Notes under the pieces: model-generated | Told to the model about the DNA's origin: nothing | Seen by the model: the letters and a program-made list of their open reading frames with translations, nothing else | Database searches by the model: none | Origin: Streptomyces sp. 35G-GA-8 | GTDB taxonomy: Bacteria; Actinomycetota; Actinomycetes; Streptomycetales; Streptomycetaceae | Length of the DNA stretch: 64,000 nt | Assembly: GCF_023534745.1 (NCBI RefSeq) | Contig: NZ_JAMHJQ010000012.1 | Span: forward strand, 246,328-310,327 | Direction of reading: 5' to 3' | Translations under genes and position numbers: made by a program | Shown: in pieces, positions 8,676 through 17,466 of the stretch | Layout: every line of letters starts with the position of its first letter | Numbering within the stretch: position 1 is the first letter of the stretch

Positions 8676-9122
8676 ATGCTCAACGCACTTGAGGTCTTCA
8701 CCACCGTGGTCGTCGGCGTGATGGTGGGGGTGGAGTTCTCCGTCGCCTTCGTCATCAACCGGATCCTCAACGCACTCCCCGGCGACAGTGGCCAACTCGG
8801 CCGCGCCCACGGAGGCCGGATGCTCGGCGCCGTGATGCCCGTGTGGTACATCGGCTCGCTCGTCCTCGTCGCGGTCTGGGTCATCGCCGGATGGCACCAC
8901 GAAGGCACCGGCCTGGCCGTCACCGCCGGCGCGCTGCTGATCCTCAGCGTGATCATGTCGATCCTGCTGCTCGTCCCGATCAACAATCGGGGCAGGACAT
9001 GGACCCCCGAGAATCGGCCCGCCGACTGGAAGCAGCAGATGAACCGCTGGGACCGCTTCCACTACATCCGCGTCGCCGTCATCATCGCCGCCTTCGCCCT
9101 GCTGGTCGCCGCCCTCGCCTGA
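8676..9122 (+). CDS. DUF1772 / anthrone-oxygenase-like small membrane protein
   Basis: 148 residues with about four hydrophobic helices: an N-terminal helix in LEVFTTVVVGVMVGVEF, two more around VWYIGSLVLVAVW and ALLILSVIMSILLL, and a C-terminal IIAAFALLVAALA. The loop PINNRGRTW and the segment WDRFHYIR are typical of DUF1772 proteins. Some relatives in natural-product clusters act as anthrone oxygenases, but most have no known function. AGGAAGG precedes the ATG. It is controlled by the divergent TetR, so it is probably an inducible membrane function. Confidence 0.8.
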   Translation: MLNALEVFTTVVVGVMVGVEFSVAFVINRILNALPGDSGQLGRAHGGRMLGAVMPVWYIGSLVLVAVWVIAGWHHEGTGLAVTAGALLILSVIMSILLLVPINNRGRTWTPENRPADWKQQMNRWDRFHYIRVAVIIAAFALLVAALA

Positions 9123-9215
9123 GCCCGCGGAACGGGACCACGCAGGTGGCGAGCATCGGCCGACCAGCGGTCCCCGGCCACCACCCGTCGGGCGCGTCCG
9201 GCCGCCGCCGGATTC

Positions 9216-10205
9216 TCACGCCCACAGGTCGGTGGGCATGCCGAGGAGCGTGGCGATACGGGCACGGTCCGGCAGTGGGCCGTGGTCTCCCGTCACGCCA
9301 AGTGCGGCGCCCGCCGTGAGGTGTCCGAGCCGCAGGGCCCGTACCGTGTCCTCGCCCTGTAGCAGCCCCGCGAGGAACCCGGCCGCGAACGCGTCGCCGG
9401 CCCCGACGGGCTCGACGATCTCGGCCTTCGGCGCGGGGACGGTGTGCACACGGGCGCCCTCGAACGCCGTCGCGGCGTATCCGCCGTCCTTGACCACCAG
9501 GATGCGGGGTCCTGGCAACAGGGACCGCACGTCCGTGGGTTCGGCCAGCCCGCTCCCCCAGAGGGCCTGGGCCTCGTCGAGTCCGACGAACGTGATGTCC
9601 GCCCGGTTCGCGAAGTCGTGGAGCACGGCGGGGGCCGTACCGTCGCTCCACAGGGCCGGCCGGTGGTTGACGTCGAAGCTGACGGGGCACGGGCGCGCCC
9701 CGGGCGCCGGCCGCAGCAGCGCGGTGACGAGAGCCAAACAGTCCGGTGAGAGCGCGGGAGTGATACCGCTCAGGTGGACGAGCCCGGCGGTACGCACGGC
9801 CTCGACGTCGAGGAGGCCGGGGCCCAGGGCGGAGGCGGCCGAGCCGCGCCGGTAGTAGTGGACCCCGGTTCCGTCCGGGCCCGGGTTCTTCACCAGGATG
9901 CCGGTCGGGCGGTGCGGATCCATGCGTACACCGCTGATGTCGACGCCGCACGCGGCCACTTCGTCGCGGATCCGATGGCCGAACGGGTCGTCGCCGAGGG
10001 CGGACACCCAACGCGCCGGGACCCCGTGGTCGGCCAGGTACATCGCCACATTCGACTCGGCGCCGGCGACATGGACTCGGAGCAGGTCGGCGCTCTCCAG
10101 CGGGGCAACAGGATCAGGCACGAAAGCGGCCATCGTCTCGCCGACACAGGCCACCGGGGCGCGGGCCGGCCGCCGCACGGAGGCGGCGTGGGGCATTTCG
10201 TTCAC
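9216..10205 (-). CDS. PfkB-family sugar-acid kinase, 2-keto-3-deoxygalactonate/gluconate kinase-like
   Basis: 329 residues if started at the GTG, which overlaps the aldolase stop as GTGA. An ATG nine bases in is an alternative. Ribokinase-fold marks are the substrate motif VAGAESNVAMYLADHG (about 46-61) and the ATP/catalytic motif VGAGDAFAAGFLAG near 263-276, with the base Asp inside it. The pathway neighbours are a galactonate dehydratase and a KDPG-type aldolase, so the expected reaction is phosphorylation of 2-keto-3-deoxygalactonate to the 6-phosphate. Enzymes of this class often accept both gluconate- and galactonate-derived substrates. The canonical DgoK belongs to another family, so this PfkB kinase would be a functional substitute. 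Confidence 0.82.
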   Translation of the reverse strand: MNEMPHAASVRRPARAPVACVGETMAAFVPDPVAPLESADLLRVHVAGAESNVAMYLADHGVPARWVSALGDDPFGHRIRDEVAACGVDISGVRMDPHRPTGILVKNPGPDGTGVHYYRRGSAASALGPGLLDVEAVRTAGLVHLSGITPALSPDCLALVTALLRPAPGARPCPVSFDVNHRPALWSDGTAPAVLHDFANRADITFVGLDEAQALWGSGLAEPTDVRSLLPGPRILVVKDGGYAATAFEGARVHTVPAPKAEIVEPVGAGDAFAAGFLAGLLQGEDTVRALRLGHLTAGAALGVTGDHGPLPDRARIATLLGMPTDLWA

Positions 10206-10840
10206 GCGGCCCTCTTCGGACGGTGGGCGGCGTCGCGGAAGGCGCGCGCTCGGCTGCGCAAGGCGTCGACGCCGCCACCGTCGGCGGCGTCACCGATGAG
10301 GGGTGAACCGACCCCCACCGCGATCGCTCCGTGTGCGAGGTATTCGCGGGCCGCTGCCGCATCCACTCCCCCGACGGGCACGAACGGCATGGCCGGGAAG
10401 GGCCCGCGCAGGGCGCGCAGATAGGCGGGGCCGCCCGCCTGCGCCGCCGGGAAGATCTTGAAGGCGTCGGCACCGAGGCGCTGGGCTGCGACGATGTCCG
10501 TGGGGGTCATCACCCCGGCCAGAACGGGCAGTTCGAGTCGCTTCGCCTCGGTGATCCCCTCGCAGACGGCCGGGGTGACGACGAAGTCGGCACCCGCCTC
10601 GTGCGCCGCCCGCGCGTCCGGCGCGGTCAGCACCGTACCCGCGCCGAGCGGAGCGGTGGGGCCGAGAGCCGCGCGTGCCCGGCGGATGACGCCGAGCGCG
10701 TCCTTGCCGCTGAGCGAGACCTCGATGAGCGGGATGTTCTCCTCCGCGAGCGTGAGGACGGTCCTGAGCGCGGCGTCCGCGTCGTCGCCGCGCACAATGG
10801 CCACGATCCGGTGGGTACGCAGTTCGGTCAGCAGTTCCAC
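10202..10840 (-). CDS. 2-keto-3-deoxy-6-phosphogalactonate/gluconate aldolase
   Basis: A 212-residue class I aldolase of the Eda/DgoA family that splits the phosphorylated keto-deoxy acid into pyruvate and glyceraldehyde-3-phosphate. Start chosen: GTG at 10840, preceded by AGGGGAAGG; the longer upstream reading is arginine-rich and not protein-like. Catalytic features are IVAIVRG (R17), IPLIEVSL (E40) and the Schiff-base Lys in DAFKIFPA (K128), with the phosphate-binding FVPVGGV and GVGSPL segments. Its start overlaps the upstream epimerase-like gene by 13 bases and its stop overlaps the kinase start, indicating translational coupling. Assignment to galactonate rather than gluconate rests on the DgoD neighbour. 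Confidence 0.87.
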   Translation of the reverse strand: MELLTELRTHRIVAIVRGDDADAALRTVLTLAEENIPLIEVSLSGKDALGVIRRARAALGPTAPLGAGTVLTAPDARAAHEAGADFVVTPAVCEGITEAKRLELPVLAGVMTPTDIVAAQRLGADAFKIFPAAQAGGPAYLRALRGPFPAMPFVPVGGVDAAAAREYLAHGAIAVGVGSPLIGDAADGGGVDALRSRARAFRDAAHRPKRAA

Positions 10841-11679
10841 GTGCGGGGTTCCCTTCCCCTCTGAGGTGCTGTCATGTCCGTTCCTTCCGCTTCCACGCTC
10901 ACGGTGAGCCGCCACCGCACTTCCCCGCCGGCCGGCACACACGCCGCGTCGCCGTCCCCGGCCGCGGCGAGATCGAAGACGCGTCCCAGCATCGGTTCGA
11001 CCCCGATGGACCGGTAGGGATCGTCCTCGGGGAAGCCCCGGAGGTTGCGCCACAGGGCGATGGACACCGGCTGGCCCTCGGCCTCAACGGCCAGGCGCAG
11101 CACGGCGGTTCCCTCGCGGACATCCACCTGAGGGGTGTCGGCGATCGCGCCCACGGCCGTGCCGTCGTCGGGTCCCAGCCGGTCGAGCGCGGTCGACCGC
11201 TCCGGCCACCACGGCCACGCGCACCGGGTCCACTGTGTTCCGCCGTCCGGGTAGACCCGGGTCCTCGTCCCGTCGGGCATACCGACGTGCGCGTGCTCGG
11301 AGAGATCCAGCAGGGCGTGGGCCGCCCAGAGGAAGCGGTAGCCGGGCCGGGCGGTCAGCCGGTAGTCGACCACCGCCCGGCGCTCCTGGTGACGGATCGC
11401 GCGGCTGAGCCGGAAGTCCGGGCAGTCGACGGACTCGGTGTCACCGTCCCGCCGCCATTGTCTGGCCCAGGCGCACCCGTGGTCGGGGGTGCCCCGGACC
11501 GTGGGGACGCACTCCTCCAGGCCGCCCGCGTCGGCGAACGCGTCGCCGGGTACGGCGCGCGGGCGGCGCGGTTCCTCGCGGTGCCAGAGCCATTCGCGTC
11601 CGGCCGCCCGCAGTGAGGTCCACCGTCCGCCGTGGGCCGGGTCCGTGGTGATCCTGATCGGGGACAGCGCGTTCACCAT
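10828..11679 (-). CDS. Aldose 1-epimerase-like (mutarotase) protein
   Basis: About 283 residues from the ATG at 11679, which overlaps the DgoD stop (ATGGTGA). A longer start at 11709 is open but less likely. The protein is beta-rich, with GGRWTSLRAAGREWLWH, DAFADAGGLEECVPT and a late SIGVEPMLGR segment resembling the conserved Glu region of galactose mutarotase-like proteins. The His residues expected at the active site were not placed with certainty. In this operon it would interconvert anomers of the sugar before oxidation. A more general sugar-binding role of the mutarotase fold cannot be excluded. Confidence 0.65.
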   Translation of the reverse strand: MVNALSPIRITTDPAHGGRWTSLRAAGREWLWHREEPRRPRAVPGDAFADAGGLEECVPTVRGTPDHGCAWARQWRRDGDTESVDCPDFRLSRAIRHQERRAVVDYRLTARPGYRFLWAAHALLDLSEHAHVGMPDGTRTRVYPDGGTQWTRCAWPWWPERSTALDRLGPDDGTAVGAIADTPQVDVREGTAVLRLAVEAEGQPVSIALWRNLRGFPEDDPYRSIGVEPMLGRVFDLAAAGDGDAACVPAGGEVRWRLTVSVEAEGTDMTAPQRGREPRTWNC

Positions 11680-12818
11680 TCGGCGAACGATCCGTCGGGG
11701 TGGCGCCACACCGGGTTGCGCCAGGCATGCCCGGTGCGGTCGGCGGCGCGTACGGCGTCCTCGTCGACGGTGACGCCGAGTCCCGGGAGTGCGGTACGCG
11801 ACGCCTGTCCGGCGACGAAGCGGAACGGGTCGGTGTCGACGACGTAGGAGAGCAGATCGGCGTCCTTGTTGTAGTGGATGCCCCGGCTCTGCTCCTGGAT
11901 GAGGAAATTCGGGGTGCAGAAGGCGATCTGGAGGCTCGCGGCAAGGGCGATCGGGCCGAGGGGGCAGTGCGGGGCGAGCTGTACGCCGTACGTGTCGGCG
12001 AGCGACGCGATGCGGTGGACCTCGGAGATGCCGCCGGCGTGCGACAGGTCCGGCTGGGCGACGGCGATGCCCGCGTTGAGGGCGGGCAGGAACTCCGCCC
12101 TGCCGTAGAGCCTTTCACCGGTGGCGACGGGTACGGACGTGGCACCCACGAGCGTGGGGAGCAGATGGCCCTGCTCGGGAAGCAGGGGCTCCTCGGCGAA
12201 CAGCGGGTGCAGTGGCTCGATGGCCCGGAGGACTCGTCGGGCCGCGGCCGGGCCGAACCGGCCGTGCAGGTCGACGGCCACATCGCGGTCGGGGCCCAGG
12301 ACCTCGCGGGCCGCGGCCACGCGCTCGACGACGGCGGCCGTCTCCGCGAGGGTGGGAATCGGTGAGGTACGCCCCGCCGCGTTCATCTTCACGGCGGTGA
12401 AGCCGGCCTCGACCTGGGCGGCGACCTCGTCGGTGAGCCGGGCGGGTTCGTCGCCTCCCACCCACGCGTAGACCCGGACCTCGTCACGCAGCGCCCCGCC
12501 GAGCAGGGCGTACACGGGCGCCCCGTACACCTTGCCCGCGATGTCCCACAGGGCCTGGTCGATTCCGGCGACGGCGCTGGAGAGTACGGGGCCGCCGCGG
12601 TAGAAGCCGCCCTTGCTGAGTACCTGCCAGTGGTCCTGGATCCGCAGGGGGTCCCGGCCGATCAGATACTCCCCCAGGACATCGACCGCGGCGCGAACCA
12701 CCTCGGCCCGTCCCTCGACGACGGGTTCGCCCCAGCCGACGACGCCTTCGTCGGTCTCGATCCGGCAGAACAGCCAGCGGGGCGGGACCATGAAGGTCTC
12801 GATGCGCGTGATCTTCAC
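11673..12818 (-). CDS. dgoD: D-galactonate dehydratase
   Basis: 381-residue enolase-superfamily enzyme converting D-galactonate to 2-keto-3-deoxy-D-galactonate. The whole chain follows E. coli DgoD as I know it: MKITRIETFMVPPRW at the start, VGWGEPVVEGRA, FYRGGPVLSSAVAGIDQALW, QPDLSHAGGISE, APHCPLGPIALAA and EQSRGIHYN. Metal and catalytic residues are in place: D183 and H185 in VDLHGRF, E209 in FAEEPLL, E235 in ATGERL, and His in APHCPLG (about H284). The start overlaps the GntR stop as ATGA. This gene anchors the assignment of the operon to a De Ley-Doudoroff-type route. Confidence 0.93.
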   Translation of the reverse strand: MKITRIETFMVPPRWLFCRIETDEGVVGWGEPVVEGRAEVVRAAVDVLGEYLIGRDPLRIQDHWQVLSKGGFYRGGPVLSSAVAGIDQALWDIAGKVYGAPVYALLGGALRDEVRVYAWVGGDEPARLTDEVAAQVEAGFTAVKMNAAGRTSPIPTLAETAAVVERVAAAREVLGPDRDVAVDLHGRFGPAAARRVLRAIEPLHPLFAEEPLLPEQGHLLPTLVGATSVPVATGERLYGRAEFLPALNAGIAVAQPDLSHAGGISEVHRIASLADTYGVQLAPHCPLGPIALAASLQIAFCTPNFLIQEQSRGIHYNKDADLLSYVVDTDPFRFVAGQASRTALPGLGVTVDEDAVRAADRTGHAWRNPVWRHPDGSFAEW

Positions 12819-13582
12819 CGGGCCGAGCTCCCGCCCGGCGTGTCGCCGGTGGTCGCCGGCCCGGTGCCGCTCTCGCTGCCGCGGACCCGGTCGAGGTCGC
12901 GGACCGCCTGGGCGAGGAGAGCGCGCATGGCGCGCTCGGCGGTTTCCGGGTCCTGGTCGCGCACGGCGTCCAGGACGGCTCGGTGGCTGGGGACCGGGTC
13001 CTCGCCGTGGAGGCTGCTGTGGACGATCTCGTCGCGGTGGGCGAGACCGGACTCGATGACCATCTCCATGCGTTCGAGGAGTTCGTTGTGGGTGGCCGCG
13101 AGAAGCGCGCGGTGGAAGGCGAGGTCCGCCTCGACCGCGTGCGCCGCGCCGCCCTCGTCCTCGCCCATCGCCGTCAGGGCCGCCTCCAGGGCGTCGAGGT
13201 CGGCGTCGGTACGGCGCTCGGCGGCCAGCCTGACGGCGGCCGGCTCGATGATGCCGCGGACCTCACCCAGATTGCGCAGCAGGGCCAGGTCCGTACCGGC
13301 GCCCGTGCTTCCGGTGAACTGCCAGCGCAGTACGTCCGCGTCGAGGAGGTTCCAGTCGGAGCGTGGGCGGACGAACGTGCCACGCTTCTGGCGTGCGTCG
13401 ACCATCCCCTTGGCCGCGAGGACCTTCAGGGACTCCCGCAGCGCGGTCAGACTGACGTCCAACTCGCCCTGCAATGAAACGAGATCGAGTGTCGCCCCTT
13501 CGGGGATCTCGCCGCTGAGCACCCGGCGCGCGAGAGTCTCCACGGTCTGGCCGTGCACTCCGCGGCGCGCGTATGGCGTCAT
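12815..13582 (-). CDS. GntR/FadR-family transcriptional regulator of the galactonate operon
   Basis: 255 residues: an N-terminal winged helix (VETLARRVLSGEIPEGATL ... SLTALRESLKVLAAKGMV ... RGTFVRP, about 14-75) and a C-terminal FCD ligand domain with the metal-site style motifs EADLAFHRALLAATHN and SHRAVLDAVRDQD. E. coli DgoR, which controls dgo genes in response to galactonate, is also a FadR-type GntR protein, so a galactonate-sensing repressor is a reasonable inference. The gene is inside the operon, four bases overlapping dgoD and 42 bases after the SDR, which suggests autoregulation. No operator was identified. Confidence 0.88.
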   Translation of the reverse strand: MTPYARRGVHGQTVETLARRVLSGEIPEGATLDLVSLQGELDVSLTALRESLKVLAAKGMVDARQKRGTFVRPRSDWNLLDADVLRWQFTGSTGAGTDLALLRNLGEVRGIIEPAAVRLAAERRTDADLDALEAALTAMGEDEGGAAHAVEADLAFHRALLAATHNELLERMEMVIESGLAHRDEIVHSSLHGEDPVPSHRAVLDAVRDQDPETAERAMRALLAQAVRDLDRVRGSESGTGPATTGDTPGGSSAR

Positions 13583-13624
13583 GTCGTTGTGCCTTTCTGC
13601 TGGTGGGATGAGGGAGGGCGGCGG

Positions 13625-14383
13625 TCAGGCCGAGGCTTTGACAACGGACCAGCCGCCGTCGACGAGCAGGCTCGAACCGGTGATGTAGGAGGCTTCCCGC
13701 GCGGCGAGGAAAGCGATGGCCGCGGCGACCTCCTCAGGGGTGCCGAAGCGCCGCGCGGCCGTCTCGGCGACACTCTTGCGCCGGTCCTCCTCCGGCACCC
13801 GGTCCCAGGCCCCGGTGAGGATGGGTCCCGGCAGCACCGCGTTGACCCGGACCTCGGGCCCGTACTCCACGGCGAGCTGCCCACACAGCGAGAGCAGCGC
13901 CCCCTTGGACGCGGCGTAGGCGGGGTGCCCGGGGATGCCCTTGTGCGCGTGGACGGAGGAGGTCAGGACGACGGCGCCGTGATGGGCACGCAGGTCGGGC
14001 AGCGCGGCCCGGAACCCGAGGAACCCGCCGGTGAGGTTGACCGCGAGCTGGCGCTCCCAGGACTCGACGGTCATCTCGTGCGCGGGGGCCACGTCCACGG
14101 TGAAGGCGTTGCTGACGAGTACGGAGACCGGCCCGAAGGTGTGCGCGGCGGACATGATCCGCTCCCAGCCGCCCTCGTCCGCGACATCCGCGTGGACGAA
14201 CAGCGCGTGGCCGCCCTGTTCACGGATGTCCTCGGCGACGCGTTCGCCGGGTGCTGCCGCGACATCCGCGAGGATCACCGCCGCCCCTTCCCCGGCGAGC
14301 CGTTCGGCGGTGGCCGCGCCGATACCCGAGGCGGCTCCGGTGACCACTGCCACCTGGTCGGCGAAGCGGGTGGGTCCGTTCAT
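13625..14383 (-). CDS. Short-chain dehydrogenase/reductase, candidate sugar dehydrogenase of the galactose route
   Basis: 252 residues, classical SDR: cofactor motif TGAASGIG (15-22), catalytic S142/S143 region in VVLTSSVHAH, and YAASK (Y156, K160), with a C-terminal ITGSSLLVDGGW. The usual NNAG strand reads VSNAF, a deviation. It lies between the alpha-galactosidase and the GntR-dgoD genes. The pathway needs an aldose 1-dehydrogenase to make galactonolactone, and this is the best-placed candidate. It could equally act on another sugar alcohol or acid. Confidence 0.85.
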   Translation of the reverse strand: MNGPTRFADQVAVVTGAASGIGAATAERLAGEGAAVILADVAAAPGERVAEDIREQGGHALFVHADVADEGGWERIMSAAHTFGPVSVLVSNAFTVDVAPAHEMTVESWERQLAVNLTGGFLGFRAALPDLRAHHGAVVLTSSVHAHKGIPGHPAYAASKGALLSLCGQLAVEYGPEVRVNAVLPGPILTGAWDRVPEEDRRKSVAETAARRFGTPEEVAAAIAFLAAREASYITGSSLLVDGGWSVVKASA

Positions 14384-14458
14384 GGGGCGGGTCGACTCCT
14401 CGGGGTTCGTGAACAGTACTCGGCGACTCTCATGACGGTATGCCAGGGGTGCTGACGA

Positions 14459-16561
14459 CTACTCCCTGACCAAAACGACCAGTTCGGCGTCGTACCGCGC
14501 GGTCCACGCGAACGGCAGGCCGGAATGTGTCAGATGTGCCCCGCTGTAGCGGGTGCCGGTGTCCTGGTCGGTGTAGTGGGCGCTCCGGTCCAGGCCGCGC
14601 AGCCGCAGTCGGGCGGGGCGCCCGGGCACCAGGGGTGCGCCGTCCAGGTGACCGGTGTTCCATGCGGTGACGACGGTGCGGGCGCCGCCCGGCTCGTCGT
14701 ACTGGACGCCGCAGGTGGCGTCGGACGGTGTGTTCAGCAGCCGGACCTCGCCGTGGTGGATGACGTCGCGGATCTCCTTGTAACGGGACACCCACCGTCC
14801 GGCTTCGGCGCGCCGCTCCCCCGGCCAGGTTCGGATGTCGGCGCCGATTCCGAGGACACCTGCCATGGCGGTGACGAATCGGAAGGCCAGTGACCGGGGC
14901 CGCGGGTCGAAGATTCCCGGGGAGTCGGTGACCCAGGAGCTCATCGTGTGCGGGGCGTGCGCGTGCAGATAGCCGTACTGGATGGCGAGGCGGTCCAGTG
15001 GGGCGGTGTTGTCGCTCGGCCACACCACGTCGGTACGGGCGAGGGTGGCGTGCTCGATCCGGCCGCCGCCACCGGCGCACCCTTCGACGGTGACCCGCGG
15101 GTGGTGGGTGCGCAGATGGTCCAGTACGCGCAGATATCCGGCGACGTGTGCGGCGTCCAGGTCCTGTTCCTCGACGGGGACGGCGCCGGGCCGGCCGCGT
15201 TCAGTGGGCGGGCGGTTCATGTCCCACTTGAGATAGCTGATGGCGTGTCCGCCGAGCAGCCGGTCGAAGGTGGCGATGACGAAGTCCTGGACGTCCTCCC
15301 GGCCCAGGTCGAGCAGCAGCTGGTCGCGCACCAGCGTGGCGGGCCGTCCGTCGATGCGGTAGACCCACTCCGGGTGCTCGGCGTACAGCGCGGAGCGAGG
15401 GCTGATCGCCTCGGGCTCGACCCAGAGGCCGAAGTCCATGCCGGTGGCGCGTACCCGCTCGATGAAGTCGTCGAAGCCGTCGGGGAAGTTCGCCGGGTCC
15501 GGGTGCCAGTCGCCGAGTCCGCCGGTCTCGTCGTGGCGTCCGATGAACCAGCCGTCGTCGACGACGAACAGTTCGGTTCCCATCTCGGCGGCGATCGCGG
15601 CCAGTTCCAGCTGGTCGGCGGCGTCGACCTCGAAGCCGGTCGCTTCCCAGGAGTTGTAGAGGACCTTGCGCGGCCGGTCGACGCGCTCGCCGTCGAGCCC
15701 GCGTTCGTAGGTGTGCCAGACACGGGACAGTCCGTCGAGCCCCTCGGGGCTGAAGGCGCAGGCAAGCCGGGGAGTGCTCAGTGTCGCACCGGGGACGAGG
15801 CCGATGGCGCCCTCGTGGGGCACTCGGCCCGCGCGGACACGTACGGCGCCGCCGGGCTCGGCGTCCGCTGCCATGTGCCAGTTCCCGGACCACTCCAGGG
15901 CGATGCCGTACGTGGGGGTGTTCCCCTCGTCCGGCTCGGCGGCGTCCTGGACGGCGAGCCAGGGTGCGTACGCGTGGCCGGGCACGGCCTGGGTGGAGGC
16001 CATCTCGAAGCGGCCCCGGCCGAGTTCCAGCTGGGTGCGCTGGAACTCCTGGGACCACTGGCCGCTGAGGTAGGTGAGCCGCGCGCCGCCCGCGACGGGG
16101 ATGTTCACGGCGGCCGAGTCGACGCGCTCAAGCATCAGTCGCTCGTCACCGGTGCAGGTCAGCTCCGTCCACCGCAGGATCACATCGGTGCCGGGCACGG
16201 TCTCGTAGCGCAGCGCCGTGCGCAGCCCCAGTTCCTCATCGACGAAGTCGAGCCGCAGCGCGTGGTCGCCGTCGAGCGTGGCGGTGTCGAACGTCCACCA
16301 CATGCCGCGTTCCCCGCCGGGGCGCCGGGCCACCAGGTCGGCTCCGGTGAAGGGCCGCAGGCCGTACGGGATGTACTCGGCCGGGGCGGCGTCCGCGCGG
16401 GTGAGGAAGTGGGTGCGGTGGGGGTGTTCGAAGGGTGAGGGGCCGGTTTCGACGCCGTGGGGCCCCCAGGCGTCGAGTTCGGCCCAGCGCCCCTCGCCCG
16501 CGATCCGTACGGCGTAGGTGGTGTTCTCGGTGCGCAGCAGCCACCGGGCGTGCGGATTCAC
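14459..16561 (-). CDS. GH36 alpha-galactosidase, cytoplasmic
   Basis: 700 residues from a GTG overlapping the permease stop as GTGA; the longer upstream reading is shadow sequence. GH36 order is seen: beta-supersandwich (1-280), barrel beginning PRKVLYNSWEATGF, then VVDDGWF, GLWVEPE, the nucleophile in YLKWDMNR (D447), the VEGCAGGGGR motif and the acid/base in VWPSDNTAPLDR (D517). No signal peptide is present. It should hydrolyse imported raffinose-type or other alpha-galactosides, with galactose feeding the downstream oxidative genes. Position directly after the two permeases supports this. Confidence 0.92.
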   Translation of the reverse strand: MNPHARWLLRTENTTYAVRIAGEGRWAELDAWGPHGVETGPSPFEHPHRTHFLTRADAAPAEYIPYGLRPFTGADLVARRPGGERGMWWTFDTATLDGDHALRLDFVDEELGLRTALRYETVPGTDVILRWTELTCTGDERLMLERVDSAAVNIPVAGGARLTYLSGQWSQEFQRTQLELGRGRFEMASTQAVPGHAYAPWLAVQDAAEPDEGNTPTYGIALEWSGNWHMAADAEPGGAVRVRAGRVPHEGAIGLVPGATLSTPRLACAFSPEGLDGLSRVWHTYERGLDGERVDRPRKVLYNSWEATGFEVDAADQLELAAIAAEMGTELFVVDDGWFIGRHDETGGLGDWHPDPANFPDGFDDFIERVRATGMDFGLWVEPEAISPRSALYAEHPEWVYRIDGRPATLVRDQLLLDLGREDVQDFVIATFDRLLGGHAISYLKWDMNRPPTERGRPGAVPVEEQDLDAAHVAGYLRVLDHLRTHHPRVTVEGCAGGGGRIEHATLARTDVVWPSDNTAPLDRLAIQYGYLHAHAPHTMSSWVTDSPGIFDPRPRSLAFRFVTAMAGVLGIGADIRTWPGERRAEAGRWVSRYKEIRDVIHHGEVRLLNTPSDATCGVQYDEPGGARTVVTAWNTGHLDGAPLVPGRPARLRLRGLDRSAHYTDQDTGTRYSGAHLTHSGLPFAWTARYDAELVVLVRE

Positions 16562-17466
16562 TTCACCGCTCCCAGATTGAGTCCGGCGACGAAGTGGCGC
16601 TGGAACTTGAGGAATACGACGACGGTCGGGGCGGCGGCGATGACGGAACCTGCCGCGATCACGTTCCACATGGAGACGTACTGCCCCTGAAGTCCGATCA
16701 GTGAGGCGGTGATCGGCATATGGCTGTCCGTGCGCAGGACCGTGATGGCCCACAGCAGGTCATTGAAGATCCAGGTGAACGACAGGGCGCTCAGTGCCGC
16801 CATGGCGGGTTTGGCCAGGGGCATGATGATCCTGGTGTAGATCTGCCAGGGCCCGGCGCCGTCGATGACCGCGGCCTGCTGGATCTCCGGCGGGACGGAC
16901 CGCATGAAGCCGTGCAGGACGAAGACGTAGAAGCCGACGCCGAAGCCGACCTGGACGCCGATGAGGGCGTACAACGAGTCGTACAGGCCCAGCAGTTCGC
17001 TGAGTTTGGCGACCGGGACCAGGAGGATCTGCGGGGGCAGCAGGTTTCCGCCGAGCATCAGCAGCAGGAGGGTACGGCGCAGCGGCAGGTCGTAGCGGCT
17101 GAGGGCGAACGCGGCCATCGAGGCGAGGAGCAGCGACAGGAGCACCGTCGGCACGGTGACGAGCAGGCTGTTGATCAGTGCACGCTGCTGGCCGCCGTCG
17201 ACCCAAGCCTGACGGAAGCCGTCAAGGGTGAAGGAGTGCGGCAGGCTCCCGACGCCGTGGGCGGCCACATCGTCGAAGGACCGGGTGCTGGTGACCAGGA
17301 CGAGCACGATGGGCAGCAGCCACAGGGCGGAGAGCAGTCCGGCGCTGAGGTGGAATCCCGCGGTCCGCCAGATCCCGCGGCGATCCCGCCGCGCGCCCGG
17401 GGCCGGCCGCGCCGGGGTGGTGCGGTGACGGTCGGTGGGGGGTGCGGAGGCGTGGGTGACGCTCAC
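16558..17466 (-). CDS. Carbohydrate ABC transporter permease, MalG-type
   Basis: 302 residues from a GTG that overlaps the previous permease stop (GTGA). Six hydrophobic helices are visible, with the first in ALWLLPIVLVLVTS. The cytoplasmic ATPase-contact (EAA) loop reads EIQQAAVIDGAGPWQIYTRI, close to the usual EAAxxDGA pattern. It is one of two inner-membrane permeases of a CUT1-type importer. No ATP-binding subunit gene is present; Streptomyces CUT1 systems commonly share the MsiK ATPase encoded elsewhere. Confidence 0.9.
   Translation of the reverse strand: MSVTHASAPPTDRHRTTPARPAPGARRDRRGIWRTAGFHLSAGLLSALWLLPIVLVLVTSTRSFDDVAAHGVGSLPHSFTLDGFRQAWVDGGQQRALINSLLVTVPTVLLSLLLASMAAFALSRYDLPLRRTLLLLMLGGNLLPPQILLVPVAKLSELLGLYDSLYALIGVQVGFGVGFYVFVLHGFMRSVPPEIQQAAVIDGAGPWQIYTRIIMPLAKPAMAALSALSFTWIFNDLLWAITVLRTDSHMPITASLIGLQGQYVSMWNVIAAGSVIAAAPTVVVFLKFQRHFVAGLNLGAVK

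Noticed and set aside
10841-11053. N-terminal extension of the aldolase
   Set aside because: Overlaps the epimerase-like gene, is arginine-rich, and the GTG at 10840 has a strong ribosome site.
14948-16438. Plus-strand open frame of 496 codons opposite GH36
   Set aside because: Antisense shadow; the GH36 catalytic motifs are all on the minus strand.
16562-16753. Upstream extension of the GH36 frame to an earlier start
   Set aside because: The extra 64 residues overlap the permease gene in another frame and are His/Arg-rich. The GTG overlapping the permease stop fits operon layout and family length.
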